64,000 nucleotides of DNA from Acaryochloris sp. CCMEE 5410 (GCF_000238775.2 NZ_AFEJ02000001.1:3286001-3350000); one strand, 5' to 3'; shown: positions 25,884 through 36,337, numbered from the stretch's first letter. Numbers and translations: made by a program. The notes: generated by a model not told the origin, from the letters alone.

Positions 25884-26443
25884 TGGATCGATATTTTTTA
25901 GCTCTCTTTCCTCCTGAATATCTTCAGGAGGAAGTTTGCTGTATACAACAAAAATTTGCAGAACAGTATCACAGTTGCAAAGCACTCAATTCTCCACCTC
26001 ACATCACGCTGCAACCTCCGTTTGACTGGCCACCCGATGCGAGCACTGCTCATCCACCCATTACAGCGTTAATCCAAGGGCTAACGGCATGGGCTAACTC
26101 TCTCCAACCATTGCCCGTTCAACTCTCGGGGTTTGATGTTTTTGAGCCCCGCGTTATTTATATCCATGTGCAGCCCACACCAGCTTTACTCGCCTTACAG
26201 ACCCAGCTGCAACACTATTGTGCAACGGTTTGGGATATCAGAGACACTCGATTGCAGTCTCGTTCGTTCATTCCTCATATGACCGTGGCTTTTCGCGATT
26301 TAACACGGGCTAATTTCTATGCATCATGGCCTCACTTCCAAGATCGCCCGTTTGAGCATCACTTTATCGCTTCTTGCTTAACCCTCCTTAAACACAATGG
26401 TCAACGCTGGGAGACATTTTCTCAAGCCATTTTTGGCGCTTAG
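25883..26443 (+). CDS. 2'-5' RNA ligase / cyclic phosphodiesterase family protein
   Basis: 186 residues from a GTG that overlaps the L28 stop. Two HxT motifs of the 2H phosphoesterase fold are visible (PHITLQ near 48 and PHMTVAF near 132). Members hydrolyse 2',3'-cyclic phosphates or, in vitro, join 2'-5' RNA ends. The biological substrate is unknown. Confidence 0.85.
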   Translation: MDRYFLALFPPEYLQEEVCCIQQKFAEQYHSCKALNSPPHITLQPPFDWPPDASTAHPPITALIQGLTAWANSLQPLPVQLSGFDVFEPRVIYIHVQPTPALLALQTQLQHYCATVWDIRDTRLQSRSFIPHMTVAFRDLTRANFYASWPHFQDRPFEHHFIASCLTLLKHNGQRWETFSQAIFGA

Positions 26444-26514
26444 TGTTCTCCCCCTCCGACTAAAATCCCTTGGTATCCTTAAGACATCTAGATCTTCCTG
26501 GGAAGGGTGACTGC

Positions 26515-27708
26515 ATGACTGAACATCAGCCAACAATTTGTATTTTAGGAGGTGGCTTTGGCGGTCTCTATACAGCTCTTCGCTTAAGTCAACTGCCGTG
26601 GGATGAACAACAACCACTCATATATCTAGTGGATCAAAATGATCATTTTTTGTTTTCGCCATTACTTTATGAACTGGTTACAGGAGAACTACAGTCTTGG
26701 GAAATTGCTCCACCTTACAGCGAGCTTTTAGCCAATACTGAGGTGCGTTTTATTCAAAGTGCTGTTAAAGAGATTGATGTTGCCCAACAGCAAGTTATCC
26801 TATCTGATCAGTCCATCTCTTACGATCGCTTGGTACTAGCCTTGGGTGGGGAAACACCCCTGCACCAAGTCCCTGGATCGGCGGAATATGCGTTGCCGTT
26901 TCGGACTGTGCAAGACGCTTATTGTCTCGAAGATCGATTACGAGCCTTAGAAACCTCCGACGCGCCAAAAATTCGTGTGGCGGTTGTGGGAGCAGGCCCT
27001 AGTGGGGTAGAACTCGCCTGTAAGCTGGCGGATCGCTTAGGCGATCGCGGTCGGATACGGCTAATCGAACGCAATAATCAAATTCTCAAATCGGCTCCTG
27101 AATTTAATCAAACCGCCGCCCAGAAAGCCTTAGAGAAACGGCAAGTGTGGACTGATCTAGAGACAAGTATTGAGTCCCTAGCAGCCCATGAAATGACTTT
27201 GAGCTATAAGGATAAGACCGATACGCTGCCCGTAGACTTGGTATTGTGGACAGTGGGAACTGCGATCGCACCGCCGATTCAAGCCTTACCCCTTCCTCAG
27301 AATGATCTCGGTCAACTCCTGACTGACCCAACCCTGCAGGTCCAAGACTCACCCCATATTTTTGCTTTGGGCGACTTGGCAGATTGTCGAGATCCGCAAG
27401 GCAATCCCAATCCTAAAACCGCTCAAGTGGCTATCCAGCAAGCAGATTGTGTAGGGTGGAACCTTTGGGCTTCCTTAACCCAACGGCCATTGCTGTCGTT
27501 TCATTACACCCATCTGGGAGAAATGCTGACCTTAGGAGAAGACTCAGCTGCTATGTCTGGACTGGGATTACAGCTTGATGGTCCTCTAGCCTTTATGGCT
27601 CGGCGTTTGATCTATCTCTACCGCATGCCCACCCTCGATCATCAGCTTAAAATTGGGTTTAATTGGATGTTCAAACCTGTTTTATCCGCACTCAACACAG
27701 CTAAATAG
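26515..27708 (+). CDS. Type II NAD(P)H dehydrogenase (NDH-2)
   Basis: About 397 residues from the ATG at 26515. Two Rossmann dinucleotide motifs are present: CILGGGFGGLYTAL for FAD at the start and VAVVGAGPSGVELAC for NAD(P) near 157-171. The FALGDLAD block closes the FAD site. It oxidises NAD(P)H and passes electrons to quinone without proton pumping, as a peripheral thylakoid or cytoplasmic membrane protein. The frame continues upstream to 26470, but that part lacks conserved residues. Confidence 0.9.
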   Translation: MTEHQPTICILGGGFGGLYTALRLSQLPWDEQQPLIYLVDQNDHFLFSPLLYELVTGELQSWEIAPPYSELLANTEVRFIQSAVKEIDVAQQQVILSDQSISYDRLVLALGGETPLHQVPGSAEYALPFRTVQDAYCLEDRLRALETSDAPKIRVAVVGAGPSGVELACKLADRLGDRGRIRLIERNNQILKSAPEFNQTAAQKALEKRQVWTDLETSIESLAAHEMTLSYKDKTDTLPVDLVLWTVGTAIAPPIQALPLPQNDLGQLLTDPTLQVQDSPHIFALGDLADCRDPQGNPNPKTAQVAIQQADCVGWNLWASLTQRPLLSFHYTHLGEMLTLGEDSAAMSGLGLQLDGPLAFMARRLIYLYRMPTLDHQLKIGFNWMFKPVLSALNTAK

Positions 27709-27896
27709 AAGCCATCCAGTGGGTCTCTACAAGCAAGACCGGGAAGCAAATAAGAACCGTTCTTAGTTTGCGGTATAGTGATTGGGGTGTAACTGGATTT
27801 ATACCGTAGATACACTCATTTTTTTGCACGCAGTCGATTGATCTTTGCAAATTCTGATATCTACAAAGATCAACATCCTATAGGAGTAATTTGGTT

Positions 27897-28505
27897 ATGT
27901 CGCAACACGAAGTCCATGAATGTTTAAGAGTCGGCCAAGCCGCACCTGACTTTACAGCAACGGCTGTTTACGACCAAGAATTTAGTGAAGTCAAACTCTC
28001 CAATTATCGGGGCAAGTACGTCGTCATCTTTTTCTATCCGCTTGATTTCACCTTCGTGTGTCCTACTGAAATTACGGCGTTTAGCGATCGCTATAATGCT
28101 TTCAAGGACTTAAATACTGAAGTTCTCGGTATTTCTGTAGACAGCGAATTCTCCCACCTAGCTTGGACCCAGACCGATCGCAAATCTGGAGGAGTCGGCG
28201 ATCTCAACTACCCCTTAGTTTCGGACATTAAAAAAGAAATTAGCACCGCCTATAACGTTCTCGATCCAGATGCTGGTGTTGCCTTAAGAGGTCTCTTTAT
28301 CATCGATAAAGAAGGCGTTGTCCAACATGCCACCATTAACAACCTTGCCTTTGGCCGCAATGTTGATGAAACCCTGCGCACCTTACAGGCAATTCAACAT
28401 GTTCAGTCTCATCCCGATGAGGTTTGTCCCGCAGGCTGGCAGCCAGGAGACAAGACCATGAACCCTGATCCAGTCAAATCCAAGGTTTACTTCGAATCTG
28501 TCTAA
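27897..28505 (+). CDS. Typical 2-Cys peroxiredoxin
   Basis: About 202 residues from ATG 27897, with TAGGAG 11 bases upstream. The peroxidatic Cys lies in DFTFVCPTE (C55) and the resolving Cys in [14 protein letters not shown]-type loop and C-terminal KVYFESV tail (YF motif) suggest the sensitive, eukaryote-like 2-Cys type. It reduces hydrogen peroxide using thioredoxin. Confidence 0.95.
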   Translation: MSQHEVHECLRVGQAAPDFTATAVYDQEFSEVKLSNYRGKYVVIFFYPLDFTFVCPTEITAFSDRYNAFKDLNTEVLGISVDSEFSHLAWTQTDRKSGGVGDLNYPLVSDIKKEISTAYNVLDPDAGVALRGLFIIDKEGVVQHATINNLAFGRNVDETLRTLQAIQHVQSHPDEVCPAGWQPGDKTMNPDPVKSKVYFESV

Positions 28506-28538
28506 AGATTTAGACAGAATTCATCGTGTTGCCTGATC

Positions 28539-28575
28539 GCCCTCAAATACTCATGGAGCTTGTGTATTTGGGGGC
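28539..28575. terminator. Hairpin between convergent genes
   Basis: GCCCTCAAATAC (28539-28550) pairs with GTATTTGGGGGC (28564-28575), with one mismatch. It stands between the peroxiredoxin and the convergent GT2 gene. No U tract follows. Confidence 0.45.
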
Positions 28576-28668
28576 TATGTTATTGGCACTCCCCAGATCA
28601 TGTACACTCTGGCTTTGGCACGATTATTCATCCGTTTCAACCGCTAGATATGAGGGTTAACCGACACT

Positions 28669-29673
28669 TCAATTTTCAGAATTGGATGCTTGGACAACTT
28701 CTCTAACCCGGTAGATGGGACGACTTTGGGACTCATGGTAGGTTCGCATCAGCAGTTCAGCCAGGAGCCCGATGGAAAAAAGTTGAATTCCAGTCAATAG
28801 CAACACAGCAGATAAGATCAGCAAGGGACGATCTGCAATTCCTTCGTTGAGGCCGTACTTTAAAAATACTAAGTAGCCGCCTGTTAACACTCCTAACCCC
28901 GTAAAGGTAATCCCCAACAGTCCAAAGACATGCATAGGACGGGTTAAAAAGGTTTTCATAAAAGAGACGGTTAGCAAATCCATGACGACCCGAAAGGTCC
29001 GATCCAGGCCATACTTACTTTGGCCAAATTGACGAGCATGATGGCGCACAGGCAGCTCTGCAATTCTGGCACCTTCAATAAAAGCTAATGCTGGTAAAAA
29101 TCGGTGTAATTCTCCATACAGGTTCATATCAGCAATCAGCTCTGCTCGATAAGCCTTCAGAGAACAACCATAGTCGTTCAGCTTAACCCCTGTAATCCAC
29201 CCAATCACCAAGTTAGCAATCTTAGATGGGAGCAGGCGCGTCAATGCGGCATCTTGTCGCTCTTTCCGCCAACCACTGACTAAATCAAAGCCTTCATTCA
29301 TTTTGGCCAGCAGTAGCGGAATATCGGCTGGCTCATTTTGCAAGTCACCATCCAGGGTGACAAAAATCTTACCTTGGGCATGGTTGAACCCTGCAGACAT
29401 AGCTGCCGTTTGTCCATAATTTCGGCGCAACACAACTCCCCGTAGCTGGGGGTATAGATCCACCTGTTTCCTTAACAACTCGGTCGTACCATCCACCGAG
29501 CCATCATCGACACAAATGATTTCGTAGGATACATGGGTTTCATCCAGGGTATCTGAAATCCTACGAATGAGATGCTCCAGGCTTTCGACCTCATTATAGA
29601 TGGGTATAATGACCGAGATTTCGGGCTGAGTGATCTTGGCTTTTTGGTCTTGCATTAGCATGGGTAATTTCAT
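28669..29673 (-). CDS. GT2 polyprenyl-phosphate sugar transferase type, two C-terminal TM helices
   Basis: 334 residues. The GT-A domain carries ISVIIPIYNEVESLE, CVDDGSVDGT and the metal-binding LDGDLQNEP, followed by a gap and two hydrophobic helices (VFGLLGITFTGLGVLTGGYL, LLILSAVLLLTGIQLFSIGL). This layout matches DPM1/ArnC/GtrB-type enzymes that make polyprenyl-P-sugar for export. It is the first gene of the polysaccharide locus and is divergent from the plus-strand genes. Confidence 0.9.
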   Translation of the reverse strand: MKLPMLMQDQKAKITQPEISVIIPIYNEVESLEHLIRRISDTLDETHVSYEIICVDDGSVDGTTELLRKQVDLYPQLRGVVLRRNYGQTAAMSAGFNHAQGKIFVTLDGDLQNEPADIPLLLAKMNEGFDLVSGWRKERQDAALTRLLPSKIANLVIGWITGVKLNDYGCSLKAYRAELIADMNLYGELHRFLPALAFIEGARIAELPVRHHARQFGQSKYGLDRTFRVVMDLLTVSFMKTFLTRPMHVFGLLGITFTGLGVLTGGYLVFLKYGLNEGIADRPLLILSAVLLLTGIQLFSIGLLAELLMRTYHESQSRPIYRVREVVQASNSEN

Positions 29674-29938
29674 CTCACTCGCTATTCATTAACTCACTTC
29701 AGAGGATTTCATTCAAGAAAACTGCCAAGAACAGTATTTAAAGCATTTTTTGCAACTCACCGACAAAGGTAAAGCTCAAATACCTTCTATAACTAACATT
29801 ATTTAGGACCAATACTCGCCTCTTCTAGAAGGTAAACTTGGAAAGAATACTTGGGCACTCAATTTTTAATATCGCCAAAGAACATTGATTAAGGCCTTTT
29901 TACCTGACGGCTTAACACCTTTCATCTTCGAGAACCGC

Positions 29939-31190
29939 ATGAGGATCCTACTCTTAGCTCCACATCCATTTTTCCAGACCCGTGGTACACCGATCGCAGT
30001 TGACCTGATGCTCAGAGTGCTATCAGAGCGGGGAGATCAGATTGACATGCTGACTTTTCCAGAAGGAGATGATGTCGTTTATGACAACGTGCGGATCTAC
30101 CGGACTCCCAAATTACCATTTATTAAAAATATCAGTCCAGGTTTTTCTGGGAAAAAACTGGTCTGTGATGGTTTTATGCTGATTCAGGCTATTAACCTTT
30201 GCTGGAAGTATAAATATGATATCGTTCATTCGGTTGAAGAATCAGCTTTTATTGCGTTAGTGCTGAAAGTCATGTTTAGAACACCCTATATCTATGATAT
30301 GGACTCATCCTTGGCTCAGCAAATGATTGAGAAGTTTGCATTTCTCTCCTCTTTACGGTTTCTCTTCAATGCGTTTGAAAGACTGGCCGTTCAACAAGCC
30401 AAAGTGGTGATCCCCGTTTGCGAAACCTTATCTGAAGATATTCAAGTCTATCAACCAAAGAGAGTGGTTGTTTTACCAGACATTTCGCTTTTAGATTATT
30501 CTGCCCCAAATAACAAGGCATAACTGATGAACAGAATCATCTGCAGTGAGGAAATATCACTCGGCCAATATGAATAATATCCCTGAAAATATCAGAGCGC
30601 ACTGCCAGTCTGATGAACTTATTCTGATGTACGTTGGCAATTTAGAACTTTACCAGGGGATTGATTTGCTGCTGGATAGTTTTAAATCAGCTCAAAATCT
30701 CGCCCTGAAGGTTGCTTTAAAACTTGTCATTATTGGCGGCAAAGATGGCGACATTGCAAAATATAAGTTAAAAACGAAAAATATTGGTATTGACCACCAA
30801 GTTTTATTTTTAGGGCAGCGCTCGGTCGAGAATCTCGGCCACTATCTTGCTCAAGCAGACATTCTGCTCTCCCCTCGTATTAAAGGGAGAAACACCCCAA
30901 TGAAATTGTATTCTTATCTTGATAGCGGCAAGCCCGTCTTAGCAACAGATTTGCCAACACACAATTGGGTTCTGGATAACGAGGTTGCGGTGTTAAGCGC
31001 GCCTAATCCAGACGCGTTTGCTCAAGGAATTCTATACCTCGCCAACAACCCTCAAGTCCGGCACACTCTCGCCGTTGCCGCCAAGCAAATGGTGCAACAG
31101 CGGCACTCATTTACGGCTTATAAGCAGAAATTGAATAGCTTATATGATTCATTACAGTTAGAGTTTAACAATGCTGCCTCACCTCGCTAA
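29939..31190 (+). pseudogene. GT4 glycosyltransferase, split by stop and frameshift
   Basis: The first part (29939-30523, from MRILLLAPHPFF) is an N-terminal GT-B domain ending ...VVVLPDISLLDYS. The second part (30546-31190) starts in another frame and has MYVGNLELYQGIDLLLDSF and SPRIKGRNTPMKLYSYL. Together they equal one full GT4 enzyme of about 410 residues. A TAA at 30521-30523 and a frame change between 30486 and 30570 separate them. Two separately translated domains could in principle reassociate, but a broken gene is the simpler reading. Confidence 0.7.
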
Positions 31191-31233
31191 CATGCCCTAC
31201 TTCCAGCCCCAGCGCTAGGATGCCACTGATTTT

Positions 31234-32943
31234 ATGAAACGAAATTTAGAGGAATTATCCAACACTCAATTTGACGTCCTCGTCATCGGTGGCGGCATTT
31301 ATGGAGCTTGTGTCGCCTATGAAGCAACCTTAAGAGGCCTGTCCGTTGCATTAGTGGAAAAACAAGATTTTTGTGGGGCGACCTCCGCGAATAGTTTAAA
31401 AACCATCCACGGTGGCTTACGCTATCTACAGCATGCTGACTTTAAACGGATGCGCGAGTCTATCTACGAGCGGCGCACCTTAATGAAAATTGCCCCTCAC
31501 CTCGTACATCCCTTGCCTGTATTGGTGCCCACCTACGGCCATGGACTAAAAGGCATAGAAGCGATGACAGTGGCTCTGAAAATTAATGATTTAGTGAGTT
31601 GCGATCGCAACCTCGGCTTGCCCGATCCTCAAAAGCACATTCCGACGGGTCGAACCCTATCTCCAACAGAATGTCTCAACACCTTACCCGGTATCTCCGC
31701 CGATGGCTTAACAGGTGGTGCTATCTTTCACGATGCCCAAGTCTACAATTCTGAACGTTTGGTGCTTGCCTATTTACAATCGGCTACTCAGCTTGGCTTA
31801 CGAGTCGCCAACTATTTGGAAGTCACTGGTTTTTTACAAACTGGCTCTAACATTTGTGGCGTGCAAGTGACAGATGCCTTAACAGCAAACACTTTTGATA
31901 TTCAAGCTAAAGCGATCATTAATACCAGCGGCCCCTGGATTAATCAAGTCCTTGGACTCCTCAAGTCGCCTCCTACAACTTATCAGCCCTTTGCATTAGC
32001 CATGAACTTGGTCACTCGAGCGCTCTTTGATCATGACTACGCCGTCGGCCTCTACAGCAAGGCTGACTACACAGATAAAGATGCCATTCTCAAGCGCAAG
32101 AACCGGTTACTCTTCATCGCACCTTGGCAAGGGTGTTCTCTCATAGGTACAACCTACTCCCACTACCCTGGAGCTCACGATCAATTATCGGTGCCCCAAA
32201 ACGAAGTGCAACACTTGTTGGATGACATCAATAATGCCTATCCACCCGCAAACCTAACCCCTCAGGATGTGTATTGGGTACATCAAGGTCTACTGCCCAG
32301 TAGCCACTCCCAAGAGACAACTAATGTCCAATTAACCAAGCATTACCACGTTCAGGATTATCAAAAAGAAGGCTTCAACGGCCTTATCTCCGTTACCGGA
32401 GTTAAGTATACAACTGCTAGAAACGTCGCCATCCATGCCGTTGATACTGCAGTAGCTATGTTACAAAAGCCAGTCCCCCCCTCCCAATCGGCTCAACATC
32501 CCTTACAGGGTGGGGGGATTGAAAACCTAAGCGAATTCTTGCAACACGGACAAAAGCAACTCGACCACATCACTGATCGTCAGTCCGTCCAGCATTTTCT
32601 CTACAATTACGGCACAACCTATGCATCCGTTCTCAAACAGGTTCAGCACGGTCAACGGGCCACCTCACAACTAGATCTACTACAAGCACAAGTCACCTAT
32701 GCAATTGAAGAAGAAATGGCGCACACTCTAAGCGACGTTATCTTTAGGCGCACGGGTATCGGTGCTGCCCAAATGCCAACCCCTGCAGAGTTGCAAACTT
32801 GCGCAGATGTTATGTCAAATACCCTGCTGTGGAGTCAGTCTAGAGTAGAACAAGAAATCTCAGACGTGACATCTAGGTGGTCTTGGTCTATTCCTAAACC
32901 ACCCTCAGTGGGAGAACAAACAGCAACTATTCAGGGAATATAG
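31234..32943 (+). CDS. FAD-dependent glycerol-3-phosphate dehydrogenase-like protein (GlpD/GlpA type)
   Basis: 569 residues. The FAD motif DVLVIGGGIYGACVA is at 14-28, and LKTIHGGLRYLQHADF is the GlpD signature. A C-terminal domain includes YNYGTTYASVL. It would oxidise glycerol-3-phosphate to dihydroxyacetone phosphate or act on a related substrate, passing electrons to quinone. It lies inside a glycan locus and the next gene starts 2 bases after its stop, so a role in glycan precursor supply rather than respiration is possible. Confidence 0.85.
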   Translation: MKRNLEELSNTQFDVLVIGGGIYGACVAYEATLRGLSVALVEKQDFCGATSANSLKTIHGGLRYLQHADFKRMRESIYERRTLMKIAPHLVHPLPVLVPTYGHGLKGIEAMTVALKINDLVSCDRNLGLPDPQKHIPTGRTLSPTECLNTLPGISADGLTGGAIFHDAQVYNSERLVLAYLQSATQLGLRVANYLEVTGFLQTGSNICGVQVTDALTANTFDIQAKAIINTSGPWINQVLGLLKSPPTTYQPFALAMNLVTRALFDHDYAVGLYSKADYTDKDAILKRKNRLLFIAPWQGCSLIGTTYSHYPGAHDQLSVPQNEVQHLLDDINNAYPPANLTPQDVYWVHQGLLPSSHSQETTNVQLTKHYHVQDYQKEGFNGLISVTGVKYTTARNVAIHAVDTAVAMLQKPVPPSQSAQHPLQGGGIENLSEFLQHGQKQLDHITDRQSVQHFLYNYGTTYASVLKQVQHGQRATSQLDLLQAQVTYAIEEEMAHTLSDVIFRRTGIGAAQMPTPAELQTCADVMSNTLLWSQSRVEQEISDVTSRWSWSIPKPPSVGEQTATIQGI

Positions 32944-32945
32944 CT

Positions 32946-33485
32946 ATGCCTTCTCCCATTGCTCACTCAGCAACTGCATATTTCCTATACAAAATCACAC
33001 CTCAGAAAAATCGCTCTATAAAATCAGACCGACATCATTTTATTGATCTTGCCTACGTCATCGTCATTGGAAATATCGCTGATTTAGACTTTATTCCGCA
33101 TCTAATCTTAGAAGGCAGTTTTCACCGAGGTCCTTCCCATAGTCTCTGCATTGCCTTACTGATCAGTCTAGGCTGTACGCTTGTTTTCAAATGGTTCCAT
33201 CAATCAACCTTCCAACGATGGTTTTTACTCACGATTGGAATCTATATCTCTCATCTTATTCTAGATTTCTGGACAGCCGGAGGCTCTGGGATGCAATTAC
33301 TCTGGCCTTTTACAGATGCTTTTATCAAATCGCCAATTGCTTTTTTCCCTAGTGTTAGGCATTCTGAAGGACTATTCTATCCAGGTCATATCTTCTTTAT
33401 CACCTTTGAGACAATTTACAGTATCGTTCTACTGCTATTCATTAATCGATACCAAAAATATAAACGACCAAATCAAAATACTTAA
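32946..33485 (+). CDS. YdjM-like membrane metal-dependent hydrolase
   Basis: 179 residues with about four hydrophobic helices. The family's metal-binding residues are seen in MPSPIAHSATAYF, IADLDFIPH, HRGPSHSLC and SHLILDFWTAGG. It starts 2 bases after the GlpD-like gene and is translationally coupled. Family activity is poorly defined; phospholipase-like chemistry is proposed. It may act on a membrane lipid or undecaprenyl-linked intermediate. Confidence 0.8.
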   Translation: MPSPIAHSATAYFLYKITPQKNRSIKSDRHHFIDLAYVIVIGNIADLDFIPHLILEGSFHRGPSHSLCIALLISLGCTLVFKWFHQSTFQRWFLLTIGIYISHLILDFWTAGGSGMQLLWPFTDAFIKSPIAFFPSVRHSEGLFYPGHIFFITFETIYSIVLLLFINRYQKYKRPNQNT

Positions 33486-33527
33486 ACCCTCAAAACAATA
33501 TTGAAATCCAGATAGTCTCTAGTGAAT

Positions 33528-34373
33528 ATGCACGACTCACAACCATCCCTGATCTTTGTCGACGCCCATGTGCACCTGCATCACTGTTTTGCCTTACAAA
33601 CAGTGCTCGATTCAGCATTGCGGAATTTCCAAGATAATGTCTCAAACATGACGACCGACTTACAGCATCAACTTGGGGTTCTAGTCATCAATGAGATAGG
33701 ACAACAGAATTCATTTGCACAATTACGAGCAGACGTATCTCACCAACAAGCGATCACCCTTGATGACTGGACCTTACAAGTCACACCTGAACAAGAGTCA
33801 CTCGTCGCTCAACATTCCACTGGTCAGCAAATTCTGCTCATTGTGGGCCGTCAAATTGTCACCAGCGAAAAGATCGAAGTCTTATCACTCTTTTCAAGTA
33901 CGACCATCCCTGAGCAGCAACCCTTAGCAAAAACACTACTCAATGTACGTACGGCCGGGGGGTTAGCAGTCCTGCCTTGGGGATTTGGTAAATGGTTTGG
34001 GAAACGAGGAAAGTTAGTCAATCAAGTGATCCAAGACAGGAATCCAACTGAGATTTTGATCGGCGACAACGGCAATCGGCCCGGTTTTTGGATTAATCCC
34101 GTGTATCTGAATAAAGCGAAAAAAAAGGGCATCAAGGTATTACCAGGGACAGATCCCTTACCTTTAGCAACAGAAGTACACCGTCCTGGAAGTTTCGGAT
34201 TCTATACTCAAGGGATAATTGAGGCCAACCGTCCTGCAGCTTGTCTCAAGCAAATACTGATAGATCCAAACGCCAGTATTCACCCCTATGGATCGCTGGA
34301 AACACCATTTCGCTTTATTAATAATCAAATTAAATTTAGACTGCAAAAGAAAAAAAGTAAAGCAGTTGAATAA
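33528..34373 (+). CDS. PHP/amidohydrolase-like protein
   Basis: About 281 residues from ATG 33528; a GTG two codons earlier is also in frame. The VDAHVHLHHCF motif at the start resembles the first metal-binding HxH of PHP or amidohydrolase folds. Later histidine blocks are weak, so catalysis is uncertain. It lies in the same run as the GlpD-like and YdjM-like genes. Confidence 0.55.
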   Translation: MHDSQPSLIFVDAHVHLHHCFALQTVLDSALRNFQDNVSNMTTDLQHQLGVLVINEIGQQNSFAQLRADVSHQQAITLDDWTLQVTPEQESLVAQHSTGQQILLIVGRQIVTSEKIEVLSLFSSTTIPEQQPLAKTLLNVRTAGGLAVLPWGFGKWFGKRGKLVNQVIQDRNPTEILIGDNGNRPGFWINPVYLNKAKKKGIKVLPGTDPLPLATEVHRPGSFGFYTQGIIEANRPAACLKQILIDPNASIHPYGSLETPFRFINNQIKFRLQKKKSKAVE

Positions 34374-34512
34374 TGGGGGCAAGCCCAAAAATTGTTGTAC
34401 CTATAACGCCTGGAATAGCTGGACTGAATCCTTTCGTTTAATCTCAAATGGCAACACACTAGATTGAACGTTAGCCCAAGAAAATATCACGCTCTTTTAC
34501 TCATTAATTAAG

Positions 34513-35244
34513 ATGCAACCGGAGAACAACTTTTTAGAAACAGCAGATATAGAAACATCTTCAGATGACTATGCTTCTCGTTTTCAAGGGCCAACTGGTG
34601 AGTGGCTACTACACATCCAAGAGCAAGCAACCCTTTCTATGCTGGCACAACATCCCAACGCCAGCATTTTAGATGTGGGTGGGGGACATGGACAGCTCAC
34701 CGAAGCTTTGATCAATAAAGGGTTTGCACTCACCGTTTTGGGTAGTAGCCTATCTTGCCAAAACCGTATCAAACCTTATATAGACGGTGGACAATGCGAG
34801 TTCAAGGTTGGAGATGTTTTAAGCTTGCCGTATCCAGACAACACCTTCGACATTGTCATTAGTTATCGATTTCTAGCACATGTGAACCAATGGCAAGCGT
34901 TCCTATCTGAGCTAGGGCGTGTTGCCAAAACAGCCGTGATTGTCGATTACCCCACGACTCGCAGCATCAACTATTTATCACCGCTATTATTCAAATTCAA
35001 AAAAGGTGTAGAGGGCAATACTCGGCAATTCATTTGTTATCAAGAGAAAGAGCTATTAGACTTTTGCAGCAGCATTGGGTTAGAGAAAGACAATCGTCAT
35101 CCACAATTTTTTTGGCCGATGGTGCTACATCGAATGTTGAAGCAACCTAAAGTTTCAGAACTTTTAGAGAATCCTGTGAAGAAGCTCGGTTTAACTTACA
35201 TATGGGGCTCGCCAGTGATTACCAGATTTCATAAAGTGCATTAA
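34513..35244 (+). CDS. Class I SAM-dependent methyltransferase
   Basis: 243 residues. Motif I is ILDVGGGHGQLTEAL near 52-66; a later acidic motif and FDIVISYRFLAHVNQW (motif IV) are present. Its target may be a sugar hydroxyl or a quinone/lipid head. Upstream spacing of 140 bases leaves room for a separate promoter. Confidence 0.85.
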   Translation: MQPENNFLETADIETSSDDYASRFQGPTGEWLLHIQEQATLSMLAQHPNASILDVGGGHGQLTEALINKGFALTVLGSSLSCQNRIKPYIDGGQCEFKVGDVLSLPYPDNTFDIVISYRFLAHVNQWQAFLSELGRVAKTAVIVDYPTTRSINYLSPLLFKFKKGVEGNTRQFICYQEKELLDFCSSIGLEKDNRHPQFFWPMVLHRMLKQPKVSELLENPVKKLGLTYIWGSPVITRFHKVH

Positions 35245-35302
35245 TCTCTTGATGACTCAATTCCATCATTAATCTAACTATCAACATCTATATCACTACT
35301 GT

Positions 35303-36337
35303 ATGTCTTCAACAACAGCTACCGAGAACACCATCAGCCCTGGTCAACGTGTTTTAGTGACTGGCGCAACTGGCTATACAGGCAGCACCTTAGTCCAAAA
35401 ACTGCTAAACCAGAATGTCGAGGTTGTTGCAATAGCTCGTCCATCCTCTGATTTAAGCCGTTGGCAAGATGCGCCCATTCGATGGATTCAAGGAGATGTT
35501 TTTGATCCAGAGCTCATTCAAGAGGCGATGGAAGGCGTGAACTATATATTTCATATGGTCACCCCATTTCGGGAAGCAAAGTCATCTGATGATGTTTATT
35601 ACAATGTCCATGTTAAAAGTACACAGTTACTAGCGAGCGAAGCCTTAAAGCAACCCGACTTCAAGCGCTTTGTTCATATCTCGACGATCGGTGTGCATGG
35701 ACATATCGAAAATCCTCCTGCTGATGAGACCTATAGAACTTCTCCTGGAGATTTATACCAATCCACCAAATTAGAAGGTGAAATATGGATCAAGCAATTT
35801 GGTGCGGAAACTGGGCTCCCCATAACCATCATTAGACCGGCAGGCATTATCGGTCCTGGCGAAAAGAGACTGCTAAAAATCTACAAGATGGTTTGTTCTG
35901 GTTTAGTACCTGCCATTGGTAATGGAGGCAACCTGCTACATTTAATTCACGTTGATGATTTGACCAACTGTTTTTTACTAGCATCCCAACATCCAAATGC
36001 AGTGAATGAAGTCTTCATCTGTGGAAATCAAGACTCGATTTCTTTCAAAGAAATGGTCAATCTCATCTCCAAGTACTACCAGAAAAAAGCCACACTTCTA
36101 CAACTTCCTGCAGCCCCCTTATTTCTTCTGGGAGATATTCTTGAGTTTGTTTGTAAACCTTTAAATATTGAGCCTCCCATATACCGGAGAAGACTTGCCT
36201 TTTACACCAAAGATCGGTCATTCAATGTTAACAAGCTTAAATCAAAGCTAGGGTTTGTTCCCCAGCATTCAAACGAGCAATGTATTACTGAACTAGCACA
36301 ATGGTATTTACAAGAAGGATGGACAACTGTTAACTAA
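35303..36337 (+). CDS. NAD(P)-dependent epimerase/dehydratase (extended SDR)
   Basis: 344 residues. VLVTGATGYTGSTLVQ is the nucleotide-binding motif, and YQSTKLEGE provides the catalytic Tyr-x3-Lys. IIRPAGIIGPGE is typical of extended SDRs that act on nucleotide sugars or steroid-like lipids. In this locus a nucleotide-sugar role is likelier, but the exact reaction is not readable. Confidence 0.85.
   Translation: MSSTTATENTISPGQRVLVTGATGYTGSTLVQKLLNQNVEVVAIARPSSDLSRWQDAPIRWIQGDVFDPELIQEAMEGVNYIFHMVTPFREAKSSDDVYYNVHVKSTQLLASEALKQPDFKRFVHISTIGVHGHIENPPADETYRTSPGDLYQSTKLEGEIWIKQFGAETGLPITIIRPAGIIGPGEKRLLKIYKMVCSGLVPAIGNGGNLLHLIHVDDLTNCFLLASQHPNAVNEVFICGNQDSISFKEMVNLISKYYQKKATLLQLPAAPLFLLGDILEFVCKPLNIEPPIYRRRLAFYTKDRSFNVNKLKSKLGFVPQHSNEQCITELAQWYLQEGWTTVN

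Noticed and set aside
28539-28575. Strong bidirectional intrinsic terminator
   Set aside because: The stem is good but no U tract is present on either strand, so it is given only as a hairpin.
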